Assembly: GCF_018760785.1 (NCBI RefSeq)
Contig: NZ_JAHHZO010000021.1
Location: 1 to 44,486, forward strand
From: Rhizobium sp. CSW-27
Lineage (GTDB): Bacteria; Pseudomonadota; Alphaproteobacteria; Rhizobiales; Rhizobiaceae
DNA length: 44,486 nt
Direction: 5' to 3'
In this document: one piece after another, positions 23,664 to 32,581 of the stretch
How positions within the stretch are numbered: the first letter of the stretch is position 1
Layout: each line of letters begins with the position of its first letter
The notes under the pieces: model-generated
Told to the model about the DNA's origin: nothing
What the model saw: the letters and a program-made list of their open reading frames with translations, nothing else
Database searches by the model: none
Position numbers and translations under genes: made by a program

Positions 23664-24983
23664 CTAGTTTTTATTTTTGAACATTTCCCTGAGAATCTCC
23701 GAAAAATCATGCGCCATCAAAGATCTTGCCCTCGAAAGGAGAAGAGGAACAGGACTCGACGGCTCCCGCTGACGAAGAAACACTTCTACTCCCATCATCG
23801 CACCAATTGCCTTTTCCCGGTTTCTTATGACGGGATCTCCACTTGAAAATCGCTTCAGTATTCCTCCGTCCTCGTGCGTTATAGGCACCGTCAGCTGTTG
23901 CATTCGCTCCATATCGAAGGAAAAACCGGCCGCCTCGTCCACCAGCAACATGGCGGAACCGACGCGGGCCGGCGCCAGTGCCGCAAGCGCCTCCACCAAC
24001 GGACGCCCAATCAGTCGTTTTGCCTGATGAACAAGGATAAGGGCGGGGGAGGAAGGCTCATTTTCAGCGAAATAATCCTCCAATGCCGAAAGCGCCGCCT
24101 TTGCCTCCCGATGACTGGCAATTGGGAAGGCCTCACTGGACATTGACGCCTTGGGCAGGCTGGGCACCGCAGCTTCCGCCGAAACAGCGGGAACATCATC
24201 TTCAATGGACGCCGTGCCTGACTGATCAGATGCAGTTCCGGCCGGAACGTGATCGGCCAGCATCTTGCCGATGGCCTCAAGCACAGCGACCAAGGGCGCC
24301 ATGACCGGTACGTGCTCGAGATCTCCCTCGTTGATGAACCTGCTACGAATGGCATCAAGGAGACCAATGCAGCGCTCCACGCATCGAAAGGTCTCGATCA
24401 CGCTCGCCTGATGCTCTGACGAAGACAGCACCTCCTTCAGTGCCGGGGGTTCAATCACCGTCTCTCCCGCCGAAGCCATTTCCGGCTTTTGCACCAGTTG
24501 CCCTGTCCTCAGGGACACGTAACCAACGCGCCTGTCCTTGAGAAGCACGCTGTAGGTCAGCGGCATCAGGACTTTGGAACGATCATTCAGACCTTCAAGC
24601 ACCTGCCTTCTGAAACTTCCTCCGTCCCCGTCAGGCTGCGGATGAACCTCGAGCCAAAAAGTTGCCAGCAGGCGCTCGATCAGCTCTACACAATCGGTAA
24701 ACCCGGAAAGCGTGCCCGCAACGGCATGAAACTGTGCGCGCAAAACCGCCAGACGCAAATCCCTTGAGCGATCGAGAAGCGCGACAATTTCCTCGTCTTC
24801 GCGCTCCAGATCTATCACAGAACGATCAAAGACTTTCCCTGTCGTAAGATCCACGAAACGCTCGGGAAGCCTGCTTTCTGCCGCGATCACGTAATTGAAG
24901 TACTCGGCATCGCCGGACGCATCAAGATCCGGGCCGCAAGCGAAGTCGGACGAGACTGGCAAAAGGAATGACGACAGCTCCAT
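23664..24983 (-). CDS. tssA: T6SS assembly protein TssA (ImpA family)
   Basis: A 439-residue TssA, which primes and coordinates tube and sheath growth. The start is ATG 24983, or GTG 24995 only six bases after the preceding stop. The N-terminal ImpA domain shows FACGPDLDASGDAEY, then DLRLAVLRAQFH, and LERLLATFWLEVHPQPDGD-like sequence. A variable Ser/Ala-rich middle (about 250-300) precedes a C-terminal part with two related stretches, ENEPSSPALILVHQAKRLIG and EPSSPVPLLLSRARSLM. These PSSP-xx-L repeats are typical of the TssA C-terminal region. Confidence 0.92.
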   Translation of the reverse strand: MELSSFLLPVSSDFACGPDLDASGDAEYFNYVIAAESRLPERFVDLTTGKVFDRSVIDLEREDEEIVALLDRSRDLRLAVLRAQFHAVAGTLSGFTDCVELIERLLATFWLEVHPQPDGDGGSFRRQVLEGLNDRSKVLMPLTYSVLLKDRRVGYVSLRTGQLVQKPEMASAGETVIEPPALKEVLSSSEHQASVIETFRCVERCIGLLDAIRSRFINEGDLEHVPVMAPLVAVLEAIGKMLADHVPAGTASDQSGTASIEDDVPAVSAEAAVPSLPKASMSSEAFPIASHREAKAALSALEDYFAENEPSSPALILVHQAKRLIGRPLVEALAALAPARVGSAMLLVDEAAGFSFDMERMQQLTVPITHEDGGILKRFSSGDPVIRNREKAIGAMMGVEVFLRQREPSSPVPLLLSRARSLMAHDFSEILREMFKNKN

Positions 24984-25000
24984 CCGGGCACCCACCGGCC

Positions 25001-25534
25001 CTACTCTACATTCAGCTTAAGCTCGACCCGCCGGTTTTCCGGACTGAACGGATCAGAATTGCGAGGTGCACTTTCACCCAGGCCAACGCCGTGCAGTCGG
25101 TCAAGAGGAACATTCTTCTGCATCAGATACTCAATGACGGCGTTTGCACGACTCACCGACAGAGACATGTTGTAAGCGTCACGCCCGCGTGCGTCTGTGT
25201 GCCCCTCGACATTGAATCGCGCAGCACGCAACCGGCTATCCTGCAGCGCTGCGGCGATAACATCGAGATTGCGTCGCGCTTCATCACTGAGATTGGCAGA
25301 ATCAAGGTCAAAAGTAAGCATCATATCGAAACCCTTCACAGCAGGCTTCGATGCCGCGCACTCCTCCTTGGTACCAACACAAATTGCCCGACTCAACCCG
25401 AGGTCAACCTGCTGAACAAGAAAGTTGACCACTTCATCCTGGGAATAATTCGCGCCCGAAGACGATTGAGCAAATCCAACGGAGTCAACTGCAAGACTTG
25501 CGAAAAACGCAATGGATAGACATCTAAAGTACAT
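25001..25534 (-). CDS. OmpA-family peptidoglycan-binding protein, T6SS-associated
   Basis: A 177-residue periplasmic protein. Residues 1-22 form a signal peptide (cleavage near GFA-QS); there is no lipobox cysteine. Residues about 70-177 are an OmpA C-terminal domain with FDLDSANLSDEA, the peptidoglycan-binding VEGHTDARGRDAYN and ENRRVELKL. GAGGTG precedes the ATG. It lies immediately before tssA. With no TssJ in the locus, a stand-alone OmpA-domain protein could help tie the membrane complex to the wall, as TagL/TagN-type accessories do; that role is inference. Confidence 0.85.
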   Translation of the reverse strand: MYFRCLSIAFFASLAVDSVGFAQSSSGANYSQDEVVNFLVQQVDLGLSRAICVGTKEECAASKPAVKGFDMMLTFDLDSANLSDEARRNLDVIAAALQDSRLRAARFNVEGHTDARGRDAYNMSLSVSRANAVIEYLMQKNVPLDRLHGVGLGESAPRNSDPFSPENRRVELKLNVE

Positions 25535-25600
25535 ATCATCACCTCGTGTCTTTACCTGACGCCATTAAATCATGAAACCAATGGAAAATAAACGATAAAC

Positions 25601-26164
25601 CTACCCTTTTTGGCCATTTTCGATCAGCTTCAAAGCCGATGATATACTGCTCAACGTCAACTCCATGACAAGATCGTCGTTTGAGATGGTCTTTGCCTTG
25701 ATCCTGAGTGTCGATCCGGATTTCAGACTGCTGATGAACTCCTGATCACCGGGAAGATCGGCATAGCTGCCATTCTCATCGGCACTGACAATAGGAATGG
25801 TTCTCCTTTTCCCGTCATCGACCCAGACATCGATGCCTGGCGGAATTTGCACGCCGTGCGGAAGCGCAACTCTTCCTTGCAGTCGCCCGCCAACACCGCG
25901 TTCGAAGGATACGGAAACCAGCCTTTGTCGCGTCTGCGTCACGCTCAACGTCTGTTGAGCGCGGCAACGCAGTTCGCCGGCCGGGTTGGCATTGCTGCAG
26001 GTCACGATCCAGGCCGGCATCTGCGCTGGCTCGGACGTTTGGGCTGCCACAGGCGAAGATGCGCGAACATTCTTGCTGTCCTGCGCAATGGCGAGGCCTG
26101 TCACCGCGACATCCATCCCAAGGCTCAGGCCGGCCGCGACTGCAAGGCAGGCTGTTGTTCTCAT
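25601..26164 (-). CDS. invasion-associated locus B (IalB) family protein
   Basis: A 187-residue exported protein with a signal peptide (about 1-27, ending GLAIAQ). The mature part follows the IalB pattern: PAWIVTCSNA, a second cysteine in LRCRAQQTL, VALPHGVQIPPGIDV, and a final ISNDDLVMELTL. IalB was named from Bartonella, where it aids erythrocyte entry; most alphaproteobacterial members have no known function. It sits 15 bases behind the autotransporter and 66 bases before the OmpA-like gene on the same strand, so it probably belongs to the T6SS transcript. Confidence 0.8.
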   Translation of the reverse strand: MRTTACLAVAAGLSLGMDVAVTGLAIAQDSKNVRASSPVAAQTSEPAQMPAWIVTCSNANPAGELRCRAQQTLSVTQTRQRLVSVSFERGVGGRLQGRVALPHGVQIPPGIDVWVDDGKRRTIPIVSADENGSYADLPGDQEFISSLKSGSTLRIKAKTISNDDLVMELTLSSISSALKLIENGQKG

Positions 26165-26179
26165 GTTCGGTCTTCCCTC

Positions 26180-29173
26180 CTAGAACTGAAGGCGCAAGCT
26201 GCCAACGATCTGGGTTCCCTCAATGCGCTCGCCCACGGGAATGTCACCACGCAGCGAGGCGCTGAGCTGACGAAGCCCCAAGGGACCGTCCATGATCGAG
26301 AAGTAATTGAGGCCGACGCTGATTTCTCCGTAAGTACCCGCGTTCTGCGTCGAGGTTGGCGTTGCTGCACCCGACGTCGGCTGATAGGTCGCCTTTATGC
26401 TCTTGCCAAATTCATTGTAGACCGTCCCGGTCACGAAGGGTTGCAGAGCAGAGGTTTCATCGGGAAGCACGATCGTCTTGGCGAAGGTCAGAGATGCCAG
26501 GCCGATAATGCTCTCCGTATCATCGAACAGGATGTCGCCGCCGATACCCGAAGCAATTTTTGTCGTGTCTGTTCGGGTGTTGGAATAGCTCAGGCCCAGT
26601 GTCGGAATGATCGAAAGCTCATCAACCGAGAAGCTGTAGCCGATCGACCCGCTCACCGTGTAACGGTCGGTGTCCAGATCGTCATCCTGGACAAACTGGC
26701 TCGTTGTTGCGCCCACCACCGTCCGTGCGTCGATGTCATAGGTCGTCGCATCATAGACGGCCTTCAGGTCCGCGAAGAAGGATCCTTGTGAATAGGTGGC
26801 ATAGGCACCGACATATCGCGACTGGAAGTCCGAATTGGAGATGATCCGTCCCTGCCCGATCGTCTGATCCTGTTTCGCCTTACCATCGTTGATACCAGCC
26901 AGAAGGCCGAAGTTTATGGAGCCGCCATTGCCGCCGATATTGAAGCAACCGTAGTCGACACCAAGCTGAATACCCTTGAATGATACGGAGACGCGGGAAA
27001 CGGCGCTGGCCGAACCGGGGCTGGTCGTCTCGGCTTCCGCCGTGACGTTGGCGCCGACACCGCGTGTGTAGGTTCCCGGGCGGCAAGTGTCTGCTTCAGC
27101 GCCAATCAGCGGAGAAACGAACGCGCTCGACGGTCGGTTGATCGTTGACGCGACGACAGCCTGCGTGGTGGCAAGGCTCCCCACCACGCCACTCAGCGGG
27201 GCAAGATTGAGAGAGGTGCGGATAACCCAGTCCTGGCCGCTCTTGACGAAATCATGCTGGATAAACACGTCGGTAGGCAAACCCGAAACCGATGCAGCAG
27301 TGGAGCTATTCGTACCGCTGACATCGATAACAAGCGTGTCTCCAGGCGTTGCCAATGTCGCAAACCCGCTTTCGGTAAAGCTGACATTGAAGGTGCCGGA
27401 CATGTTCCCGTTCACGGTGATACTGTCAACCGTGACATTTCCCTCGTCCAGATTGGTATCGAGGTACAAGGTACCCGCATCCACATCCAGGCCTGAAACG
27501 GTGATGGAATCTCCAGTGGTGCCGTTTTGCAGATCGAGGGTTCCACGCAAGGTGAGACTTGTACCGAGAGTATTTGCTCCGGACGCGTTCAGGATGGCGC
27601 TGGCCTCGATATCCGTCAGACCGAAGACGGTCGTGCCCGAGATACTCGCCGTACCGCCGGTCAGGACGGACAAGCCCCCAAGGAGACTGCCACCGTTATC
27701 GTTCAGAATGCCGCCGTTCTGAACCGTCGAGGCACCGCTCACCGTGCCGGTGTTCGTCACCGTGCCGCCAGAAACCGTCGCCGTGCCGCTGATCGCACCC
27801 GAGTTGCCGAAGGTCCCGGCCGTGTTGCTCAGCGATGCGATCGTGCCGGCATTCGTGCTGCTCCCCGCATTCGTCACCGCACCCGCAGTGGAACCTGTCG
27901 CGTTCGTATAGGTGCCGCCGCTGGCAACCGAAACGTCGGCCAGCGTGCCGCCGGTGTCGTTCGTCAGCGTGCCACCGTTCTGAACCGTCGAGGCCCCACT
28001 CACCGTGCCGGTGTTCGTCACCGTGCCGCCAGAAACCGTCGCCGTGCCGCTGATCGTACCCGAGTTGCCGAAGGTCCCGGCCGTGTTGCTCAGCGATGCG
28101 ATCGTGCCAGCATTCGTGCTGCTCCCCGCATTCGTCACCGCACCCGCAGTGGAACCTGTCGCATTCGTATAGGTGCCGCCGCTGGCAACCGAAACGTCGG
28201 CCAGCGTGCCGCCGGTGTCGTTCGTCAGCGTGCCGCCGTTCTGAACCGTCGAGGCCCCACTCACCGTGCCGGTATTCGTCACCGTGCCGCCAGAAACCGT
28301 CGCCGTGCCGCTGATCGTACCCGAGTTGCCGAAGGTCCCGGCCGTGTTGCTCAGCGATGCGATCGTGCCAGCATTGGTGCTGGTGCCCGCATTCGTCACC
28401 GCGTCAGCATTGGAACCCGTCGCGTTCGTATAGGTGCCGCCGCTGGCAACCGAAACGTCGGCCAGCGTGCCACCCGTGTCGTTCGTCAGCGTGCCGCCGT
28501 TCTGAACCGTCGAGGCGCCACTCACCGTGCCGGTATTCGTCACCGTGCCGCCAGAAACCGTCGCCGTGCCGCTGATCGTACCCGAGTTGTCGAAGGTACC
28601 GGCCGTGTTGCTCAGCGATGCGATCGTGCCGGCATTCGTGCTGCTCCCCGCATTCGTCACCGCACCCGCAGTGGCGCCCGTCGCATTTGTGAAGGTGCCC
28701 GCATTGACCGTAATTGCTCCGGTAACAGTGCCGGAATTGGAAAGCTGGGACGCAGCGTCGTCAACATTGACAGTTCCTGACGTCAGACTGCCCCCGCTGT
28801 CAACCGTCAGCGAACCTCCATTCAGGCTAACGGCGGTGGTCACCGTGAGTTCCCCCGTCGCAGTAACGGTCACTACGCCAGGAGAGCCAACATCAAGTGT
28901 ATCCACAGTATAGGCATTGGTTACATTGGGCGTCCCGGCATTGACGGTGGCAGCATCTCCGGCGCCTGGAGGCGTGGGTGACGTATCCCAGTTGCCGCCG
29001 TCGGAAAATTCGTTGTTGATCGCGCCGGTCCAGGTGGACTGCGACCAGGCAATATCAGGAGAAAGAACGAAACATGGAATTGCAATAATTGCAGACGCAG
29101 GAAACAGACACGTCCCGGACCTGATGTACATCCGGAAGCTGGAATGCATTCCGCGTGGAAATATATACGCCAT
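26180..29173 (-). CDS. type V autotransporter with repeat passenger
   Basis: A 997-residue protein. GGGGGCG precedes the ATG; a second start 14 codons on would shorten the leader. An extended signal region (about 1-44) ends AWSQ. The passenger (about 45-700) is Gly/Thr/Asn/Ser-rich beta-helix sequence with near-identical 87-residue repeats and short NAGT, NSGTI and NTGTV cycles. Residues about 740-997 form a C-terminal autotransporter beta-barrel (LGVDYGCFNIGG, SIGYSFSVDEL, LGLSYSNTRTD) ending in phenylalanine (LRLQF), as the Bam machinery requires. It should be displayed at or released from the cell surface. It heads the leftward block; ialB begins 15 bases after its stop. Its link to the T6SS is positional only. 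Confidence 0.88.
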   Translation of the reverse strand: MAYIFPRGMHSSFRMYIRSGTCLFPASAIIAIPCFVLSPDIAWSQSTWTGAINNEFSDGGNWDTSPTPPGAGDAATVNAGTPNVTNAYTVDTLDVGSPGVVTVTATGELTVTTAVSLNGGSLTVDSGGSLTSGTVNVDDAASQLSNSGTVTGAITVNAGTFTNATGATAGAVTNAGSSTNAGTIASLSNTAGTFDNSGTISGTATVSGGTVTNTGTVSGASTVQNGGTLTNDTGGTLADVSVASGGTYTNATGSNADAVTNAGTSTNAGTIASLSNTAGTFGNSGTISGTATVSGGTVTNTGTVSGASTVQNGGTLTNDTGGTLADVSVASGGTYTNATGSTAGAVTNAGSSTNAGTIASLSNTAGTFGNSGTISGTATVSGGTVTNTGTVSGASTVQNGGTLTNDTGGTLADVSVASGGTYTNATGSTAGAVTNAGSSTNAGTIASLSNTAGTFGNSGAISGTATVSGGTVTNTGTVSGASTVQNGGILNDNGGSLLGGLSVLTGGTASISGTTVFGLTDIEASAILNASGANTLGTSLTLRGTLDLQNGTTGDSITVSGLDVDAGTLYLDTNLDEGNVTVDSITVNGNMSGTFNVSFTESGFATLATPGDTLVIDVSGTNSSTAASVSGLPTDVFIQHDFVKSGQDWVIRTSLNLAPLSGVVGSLATTQAVVASTINRPSSAFVSPLIGAEADTCRPGTYTRGVGANVTAEAETTSPGSASAVSRVSVSFKGIQLGVDYGCFNIGGNGGSINFGLLAGINDGKAKQDQTIGQGRIISNSDFQSRYVGAYATYSQGSFFADLKAVYDATTYDIDARTVVGATTSQFVQDDDLDTDRYTVSGSIGYSFSVDELSIIPTLGLSYSNTRTDTTKIASGIGGDILFDDTESIIGLASLTFAKTIVLPDETSALQPFVTGTVYNEFGKSIKATYQPTSGAATPTSTQNAGTYGEISVGLNYFSIMDGPLGLRQLSASLRGDIPVGERIEGTQIVGSLRLQF
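27722..28690 (-). repeat. 261-bp near-identical tandem repeats inside autotransporter gene
   Basis: Copies begin at 27722, 27983, 28244 and 28505, exactly 261 bases apart; the fourth is partial and fades after about 28690. Each codes 87 residues in frame. Copies differ by only a few substitutions (for example SSTNAG versus TSTNAG, and TAGAV versus NADAV). Such identity points to recent duplication or gene conversion, and copy number could vary in steps that keep the frame. Confidence 0.92.
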
Positions 29174-29699
29174 TATATCGCCCCCGTGATAATTCGGCGC
29201 CTACACAATAAGACATCCGACTACGTTTTATATTACTCGGAGACAAAATTCCACACATCCGAACAAAATCAAAACATACAATCAAAAAAATCACGAAACT
29301 GATATTTTTTATCCATGAAAATCAACAATATACGCAGACACAGATTGTTTTCACCATAAATCGAAAAAAACGCGCCGAAATGGAACAATGAATTGATTCC
29401 GCTGGCTATTTCCTGACTCAATCTCGGGAAAAGGGAGGGAGCCTCGCTTGTTGCTTGCACGCATCACCCTGCTAACGAAACACGGAGAAATTCGTGGAAG
29501 CGTCGACGATCTCGCGAAATCGCCGCCCGACGATCGGCCAATCCTCAACCATAACAACCAAATCATTATTTGAAATATATTATGTTATTTTAAACTTACG
29601 GAATTTAAGACTCAGGAATACGACGGAAGAAGTTCATCAAGATTGAATCTGTGCCGAAACTGAGATTTATATACGGAGAACGGAAACCGGGGTGTGCTG
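29174..29699. other. 526-bp AT-rich divergent regulatory region
   Basis: The gap between the autotransporter and tssK is markedly more AT-rich than the coding sequence around it, with A/T runs at about 29270-29360 and 29560-29610. It has no convincing gene. It must carry the promoters of both main T6SS blocks. On the minus strand TAATAT lies near 29230, without a clear -35. The AT-rich character would suit binding by a nucleoid protein such as MucR/Ros or an H-NS-like silencer, which is inference. Confidence 0.6.
29643..29671 (+). promoter_or_regulatory. candidate promoter of tssK operon
   Basis: TTGAAT (29643-29648) and TTTATA (29666-29671) are 17 bases apart. TATATA at 29668 is an alternative -10 with a 19-base spacer. 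Transcription would start about 20 bases before the tssK ATG at 29700. Plausible but not strong. Confidence 0.3.
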
Positions 29700-31025
29700 A
29701 TGTCATGGTATAGCAAGGTCGTCTGGTCGGAGGGGCTCTTTCTTCACCAGCACCACCTGCAGCAACATGATCGCTATATTGAGAAACTTCTTGAGGCCAG
29801 GGTGGGGTATGTCACGCCCTACCCGTGGGGTTTCATGGACGTAGAGATCGACCGCGACCTCGCACAGCAGAACAAGTTCGGGCTTCGTCGAGCGGCCGGG
29901 ATCTTTCCGGATGGCGTGCCTTTCGACATGCCGGGATCGAGCCCTTTGCCTGGTCCCGTCGATGTACCCGAAGGATGCGAAAGAAAGGCGATATGGATGA
30001 CCATGCCTGTTGCATCCCCCAATAGCCGGGAGGTCGACGCGGCATCGGGAACGAGCGCGAGCCGTTACGTGATCGATCTGGAGACATTTGTCGATTCCAC
30101 ATCCGGCATGCAGGTTGATCAGGACATCGAAATCGCCCATCCACGCATCGAACTGGTCATTCGCGAGACGCCACGACCGGGCTATAACAACTTGATGATC
30201 GGCCGGATAGTCGAAGTTCGAGACAAGACCATCATTCTCGATGAACGCGTGGTGCCGCCGGTTCTGTCATGCCATGCACATCCCGTGGCGCTGGGATGGC
30301 TGGACCGGTTGATCGGGTGGATACAGACACGACTGGAGGCCCTTTCACGCTATGCAACGGACCCGAGTTCCGGTGGTGGCCTCCAAGCCTATGACTATTT
30401 CATGCTGCAGCTGCTGAATGGCCAGATCAATGTCATGAGGCATTATCGTGCCTCGAAGTACCTGCATCCGGAACGCCTATATGTGGACCTTGTTCGCCTG
30501 GCGGGCGAGTTGTCGACTTTCACGGGAAACCGAATGGCTCCGGATTTCCCCCGATACGACCATGATCAGTTGCAGGATGTCTTCGAACCTGTTCTTGCAA
30601 CAGTGCAGCGGCTTCTCAGCCTCGATATCGGCAGGGCGACCAGACTCAATCTGACCCAGGTCAGACCGAACGCCTTCCTTGCCAATGTCAGCGATCGCAA
30701 CCTGTTTCGCACCGCCCGCTTCGTCGTTGAGGTGTCGGCTGCCATGCCTCTCACGCAGATCCAGGCAAGCTTTCCGGATTTGTGCAAGGTCGGTCCCAAC
30801 ACACGCATGCGCGACATCGTCCAGACGCATCTGCCGGGCATCAGCGTGGTTCACATGCCGACTCCGCCCCGGCAGATCAGGGCGATTACCGATCACGTCT
30901 ACTTCTACCTAGACAAGACTTCGCCGCTCTGGCCCGAATTCAGCAGCGCAAGCGGCATCGCCATGCACTTTGCGGGCAACTGGCCGGATCTTCAACTGGA
31001 CCTGTGGGCAATCACGGATGAGTGA
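29700..31025 (+). CDS. tssK: T6SS baseplate-membrane connector TssK
   Basis: A 441-residue TssK that links the baseplate to the TssL/TssM membrane complex. ATG 29700 has GGGGTG about six bases upstream; an in-frame GTG at 29694 is less likely. Landmarks are KVVWSEGLFLHQHHLQQ at the start, YPWGFMDVEID, the ASKYLHPERLYVDLVRLAGEL core, and VYFYLDKTSPLWPEF near the end. It is the first gene of the rightward block, and its stop overlaps the possible GTG start of tssL. Confidence 0.96.
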   Translation: MSWYSKVVWSEGLFLHQHHLQQHDRYIEKLLEARVGYVTPYPWGFMDVEIDRDLAQQNKFGLRRAAGIFPDGVPFDMPGSSPLPGPVDVPEGCERKAIWMTMPVASPNSREVDAASGTSASRYVIDLETFVDSTSGMQVDQDIEIAHPRIELVIRETPRPGYNNLMIGRIVEVRDKTIILDERVVPPVLSCHAHPVALGWLDRLIGWIQTRLEALSRYATDPSSGGGLQAYDYFMLQLLNGQINVMRHYRASKYLHPERLYVDLVRLAGELSTFTGNRMAPDFPRYDHDQLQDVFEPVLATVQRLLSLDIGRATRLNLTQVRPNAFLANVSDRNLFRTARFVVEVSAAMPLTQIQASFPDLCKVGPNTRMRDIVQTHLPGISVVHMPTPPRQIRAITDHVYFYLDKTSPLWPEFSSASGIAMHFAGNWPDLQLDLWAITDE

Positions 31026-31027
31026 CC

Positions 31028-32581
31028 ATGAGCCAATCCGACGACCCATCTGACAGCCGCGGCAGAACGGTCATCCGGCCAAGGCCGGGTGGACTGCCTT
31101 CCTCGCAAGGTGCCGGGGTTGGCGGCATGCCCAACCGGCCAGAGTCCAGCGGCCAGCACCAGCCGATGGGCGCGGCGTCCGCCTGGGGCGCCCCGAGCTC
31201 CGGCTGGTCCGGTGGAAACCGGTCCGAGGGCCAGGCCAGCGACTGGGTCTCACCGGTCTTTCCGGGAGCGGAGAGGCTGGAGACACAGTCTTCTGCCGTT
31301 CCACGCGCCAAAATTCCTCTCGGCACTGCTCTCGGCGCGCGAGGCAGCCCTGACATCAAGGCATCCAATCCCATCGTCCAGGCTGCCGCCCCCCTGCTTA
31401 TCCTGCTCGGACGACTCCGGCAGATGATCATCGAAATGGATGCGGTACCGCTGATGCAGCATGTCGCGCATTCGATCAGCGGCTTTGAGAAAAGTATCCT
31501 CGCTGCCGGCGTTCCGGAGGATCAGGCCACGATTGCCAAATATGCGCTCTGCGCGACTGCGGACGACATCGTCCAGAACCTTCCCGGCACCGAAAAGCAC
31601 ATCTGGCTCCAATACAGCATGCTGGCACAGTTTTTCGGCGTGCGCACATCCGGCACCGGCTTTTTCGACAAGATCCGCCAGTTGAACGCCAACCCCTCAC
31701 TCTATTTCAACCTGCTGGAATTGATACACGCCTGCCTTTCGCTCGGGTTCGAAGGCCAATACCGCAGCGCGATGGGCGGAGACATCGAACTGCAGCGGGT
31801 CCGCCGCGATGTCTACAACACGCTAAAGACGGTCAGGGGTGGCGCGGCGGCCGACCTGTCGCCCCGCTGGCGTGGCATTCAGACCAGGCGCCAGACGCTG
31901 GGGGAAGGCATTCCGCTGTGGTCGATCGGCAGCGTGCTCGCCGGTCTCCTTGCCGGTCTTTACCTGCTGCTGCGGTTTTTCATCGCAGCCGACGGCGACG
32001 CGGTTGCCGATACGCTGGTGCATCTCCACCCGCGCGACCCGGTCGTGCTGGCGCGCACCGCATTTTCTCCCCTGCCGGAACCCGCACCGACTCCGCAGAC
32101 CGTGAGCCAGTTGCAGCGCATCCGCGCCGTTCTCGAACCTGAAATTCAGCAGGGGCTCGTCGGCGTCGAACCGGCCGGGGAATCGATCATCATCCGCATC
32201 AACAATCTTCTTCTGTTCGATTCCGGCAGCGCCGATGTGCGACCCGAGTTCGACGCGCTGGCACAGCGCGTCGCCGAGGCTCTGAATAGAGAGCCTGGCA
32301 ATATTCGCATCGTGGGACACACCGACAACGTGAAGCCGAAGCCTTCCAGTCGTTTCAAGTCGAACTTCGACCTTTCCGTCAAGCGTGCCGAAGCCGTGGC
32401 ATCGACGCTTGTCCGCCACATCAAGGAGAGCACGCGTCTCGTGGTGTCCGGAAAAGGTGAGGACGAGCCGGTCGCATCCAATGCCAATCCGGAAGGACGG
32501 GCGCAGAACAGGCGGGTGGACCTTGCGATACCGCGCGAGGAAACCCTCAGCGGTGGTTCTGCAGCAGAGGCAGTACCATGA
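31028..32581 (+). CDS. tssL: T6SS membrane protein TssL with C-terminal OmpA domain
   Basis: A 517-residue evolved TssL. The start is ATG 31028; GTG 31022, overlapping the tssK stop, is possible. A Gly/Ser/Pro-rich cytoplasmic leader (about 1-110) precedes the DotU domain (about 120-290; KYALCATADDIVQNL, FFDKIRQLNANP, LELIHACLSLGFEGQYR). One membrane segment (about 300-322) leads to a periplasmic OmpA domain (about 385-510) with LLFDSGSADVRPEF, VGHTDNVKP and AQNRRVDLAI. The OmpA part should bind peptidoglycan. It overlaps tssM by four bases. Confidence 0.96.
   Translation: MSQSDDPSDSRGRTVIRPRPGGLPSSQGAGVGGMPNRPESSGQHQPMGAASAWGAPSSGWSGGNRSEGQASDWVSPVFPGAERLETQSSAVPRAKIPLGTALGARGSPDIKASNPIVQAAAPLLILLGRLRQMIIEMDAVPLMQHVAHSISGFEKSILAAGVPEDQATIAKYALCATADDIVQNLPGTEKHIWLQYSMLAQFFGVRTSGTGFFDKIRQLNANPSLYFNLLELIHACLSLGFEGQYRSAMGGDIELQRVRRDVYNTLKTVRGGAAADLSPRWRGIQTRRQTLGEGIPLWSIGSVLAGLLAGLYLLLRFFIAADGDAVADTLVHLHPRDPVVLARTAFSPLPEPAPTPQTVSQLQRIRAVLEPEIQQGLVGVEPAGESIIIRINNLLLFDSGSADVRPEFDALAQRVAEALNREPGNIRIVGHTDNVKPKPSSRFKSNFDLSVKRAEAVASTLVRHIKESTRLVVSGKGEDEPVASNANPEGRAQNRRVDLAIPREETLSGGSAAEAVP

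Noticed and set aside
27722..28690. CRISPR-like regular repeats
   Set aside because: The unit is 261 bp, coding and without short repeat-spacer structure; it is a protein tandem repeat.
27527..28780. 417-codon Arg-rich open frame antisense to the autotransporter
   Set aside because: Its own repeats are only the 261-bp autotransporter repeats read backwards; composition is unlike a real protein.
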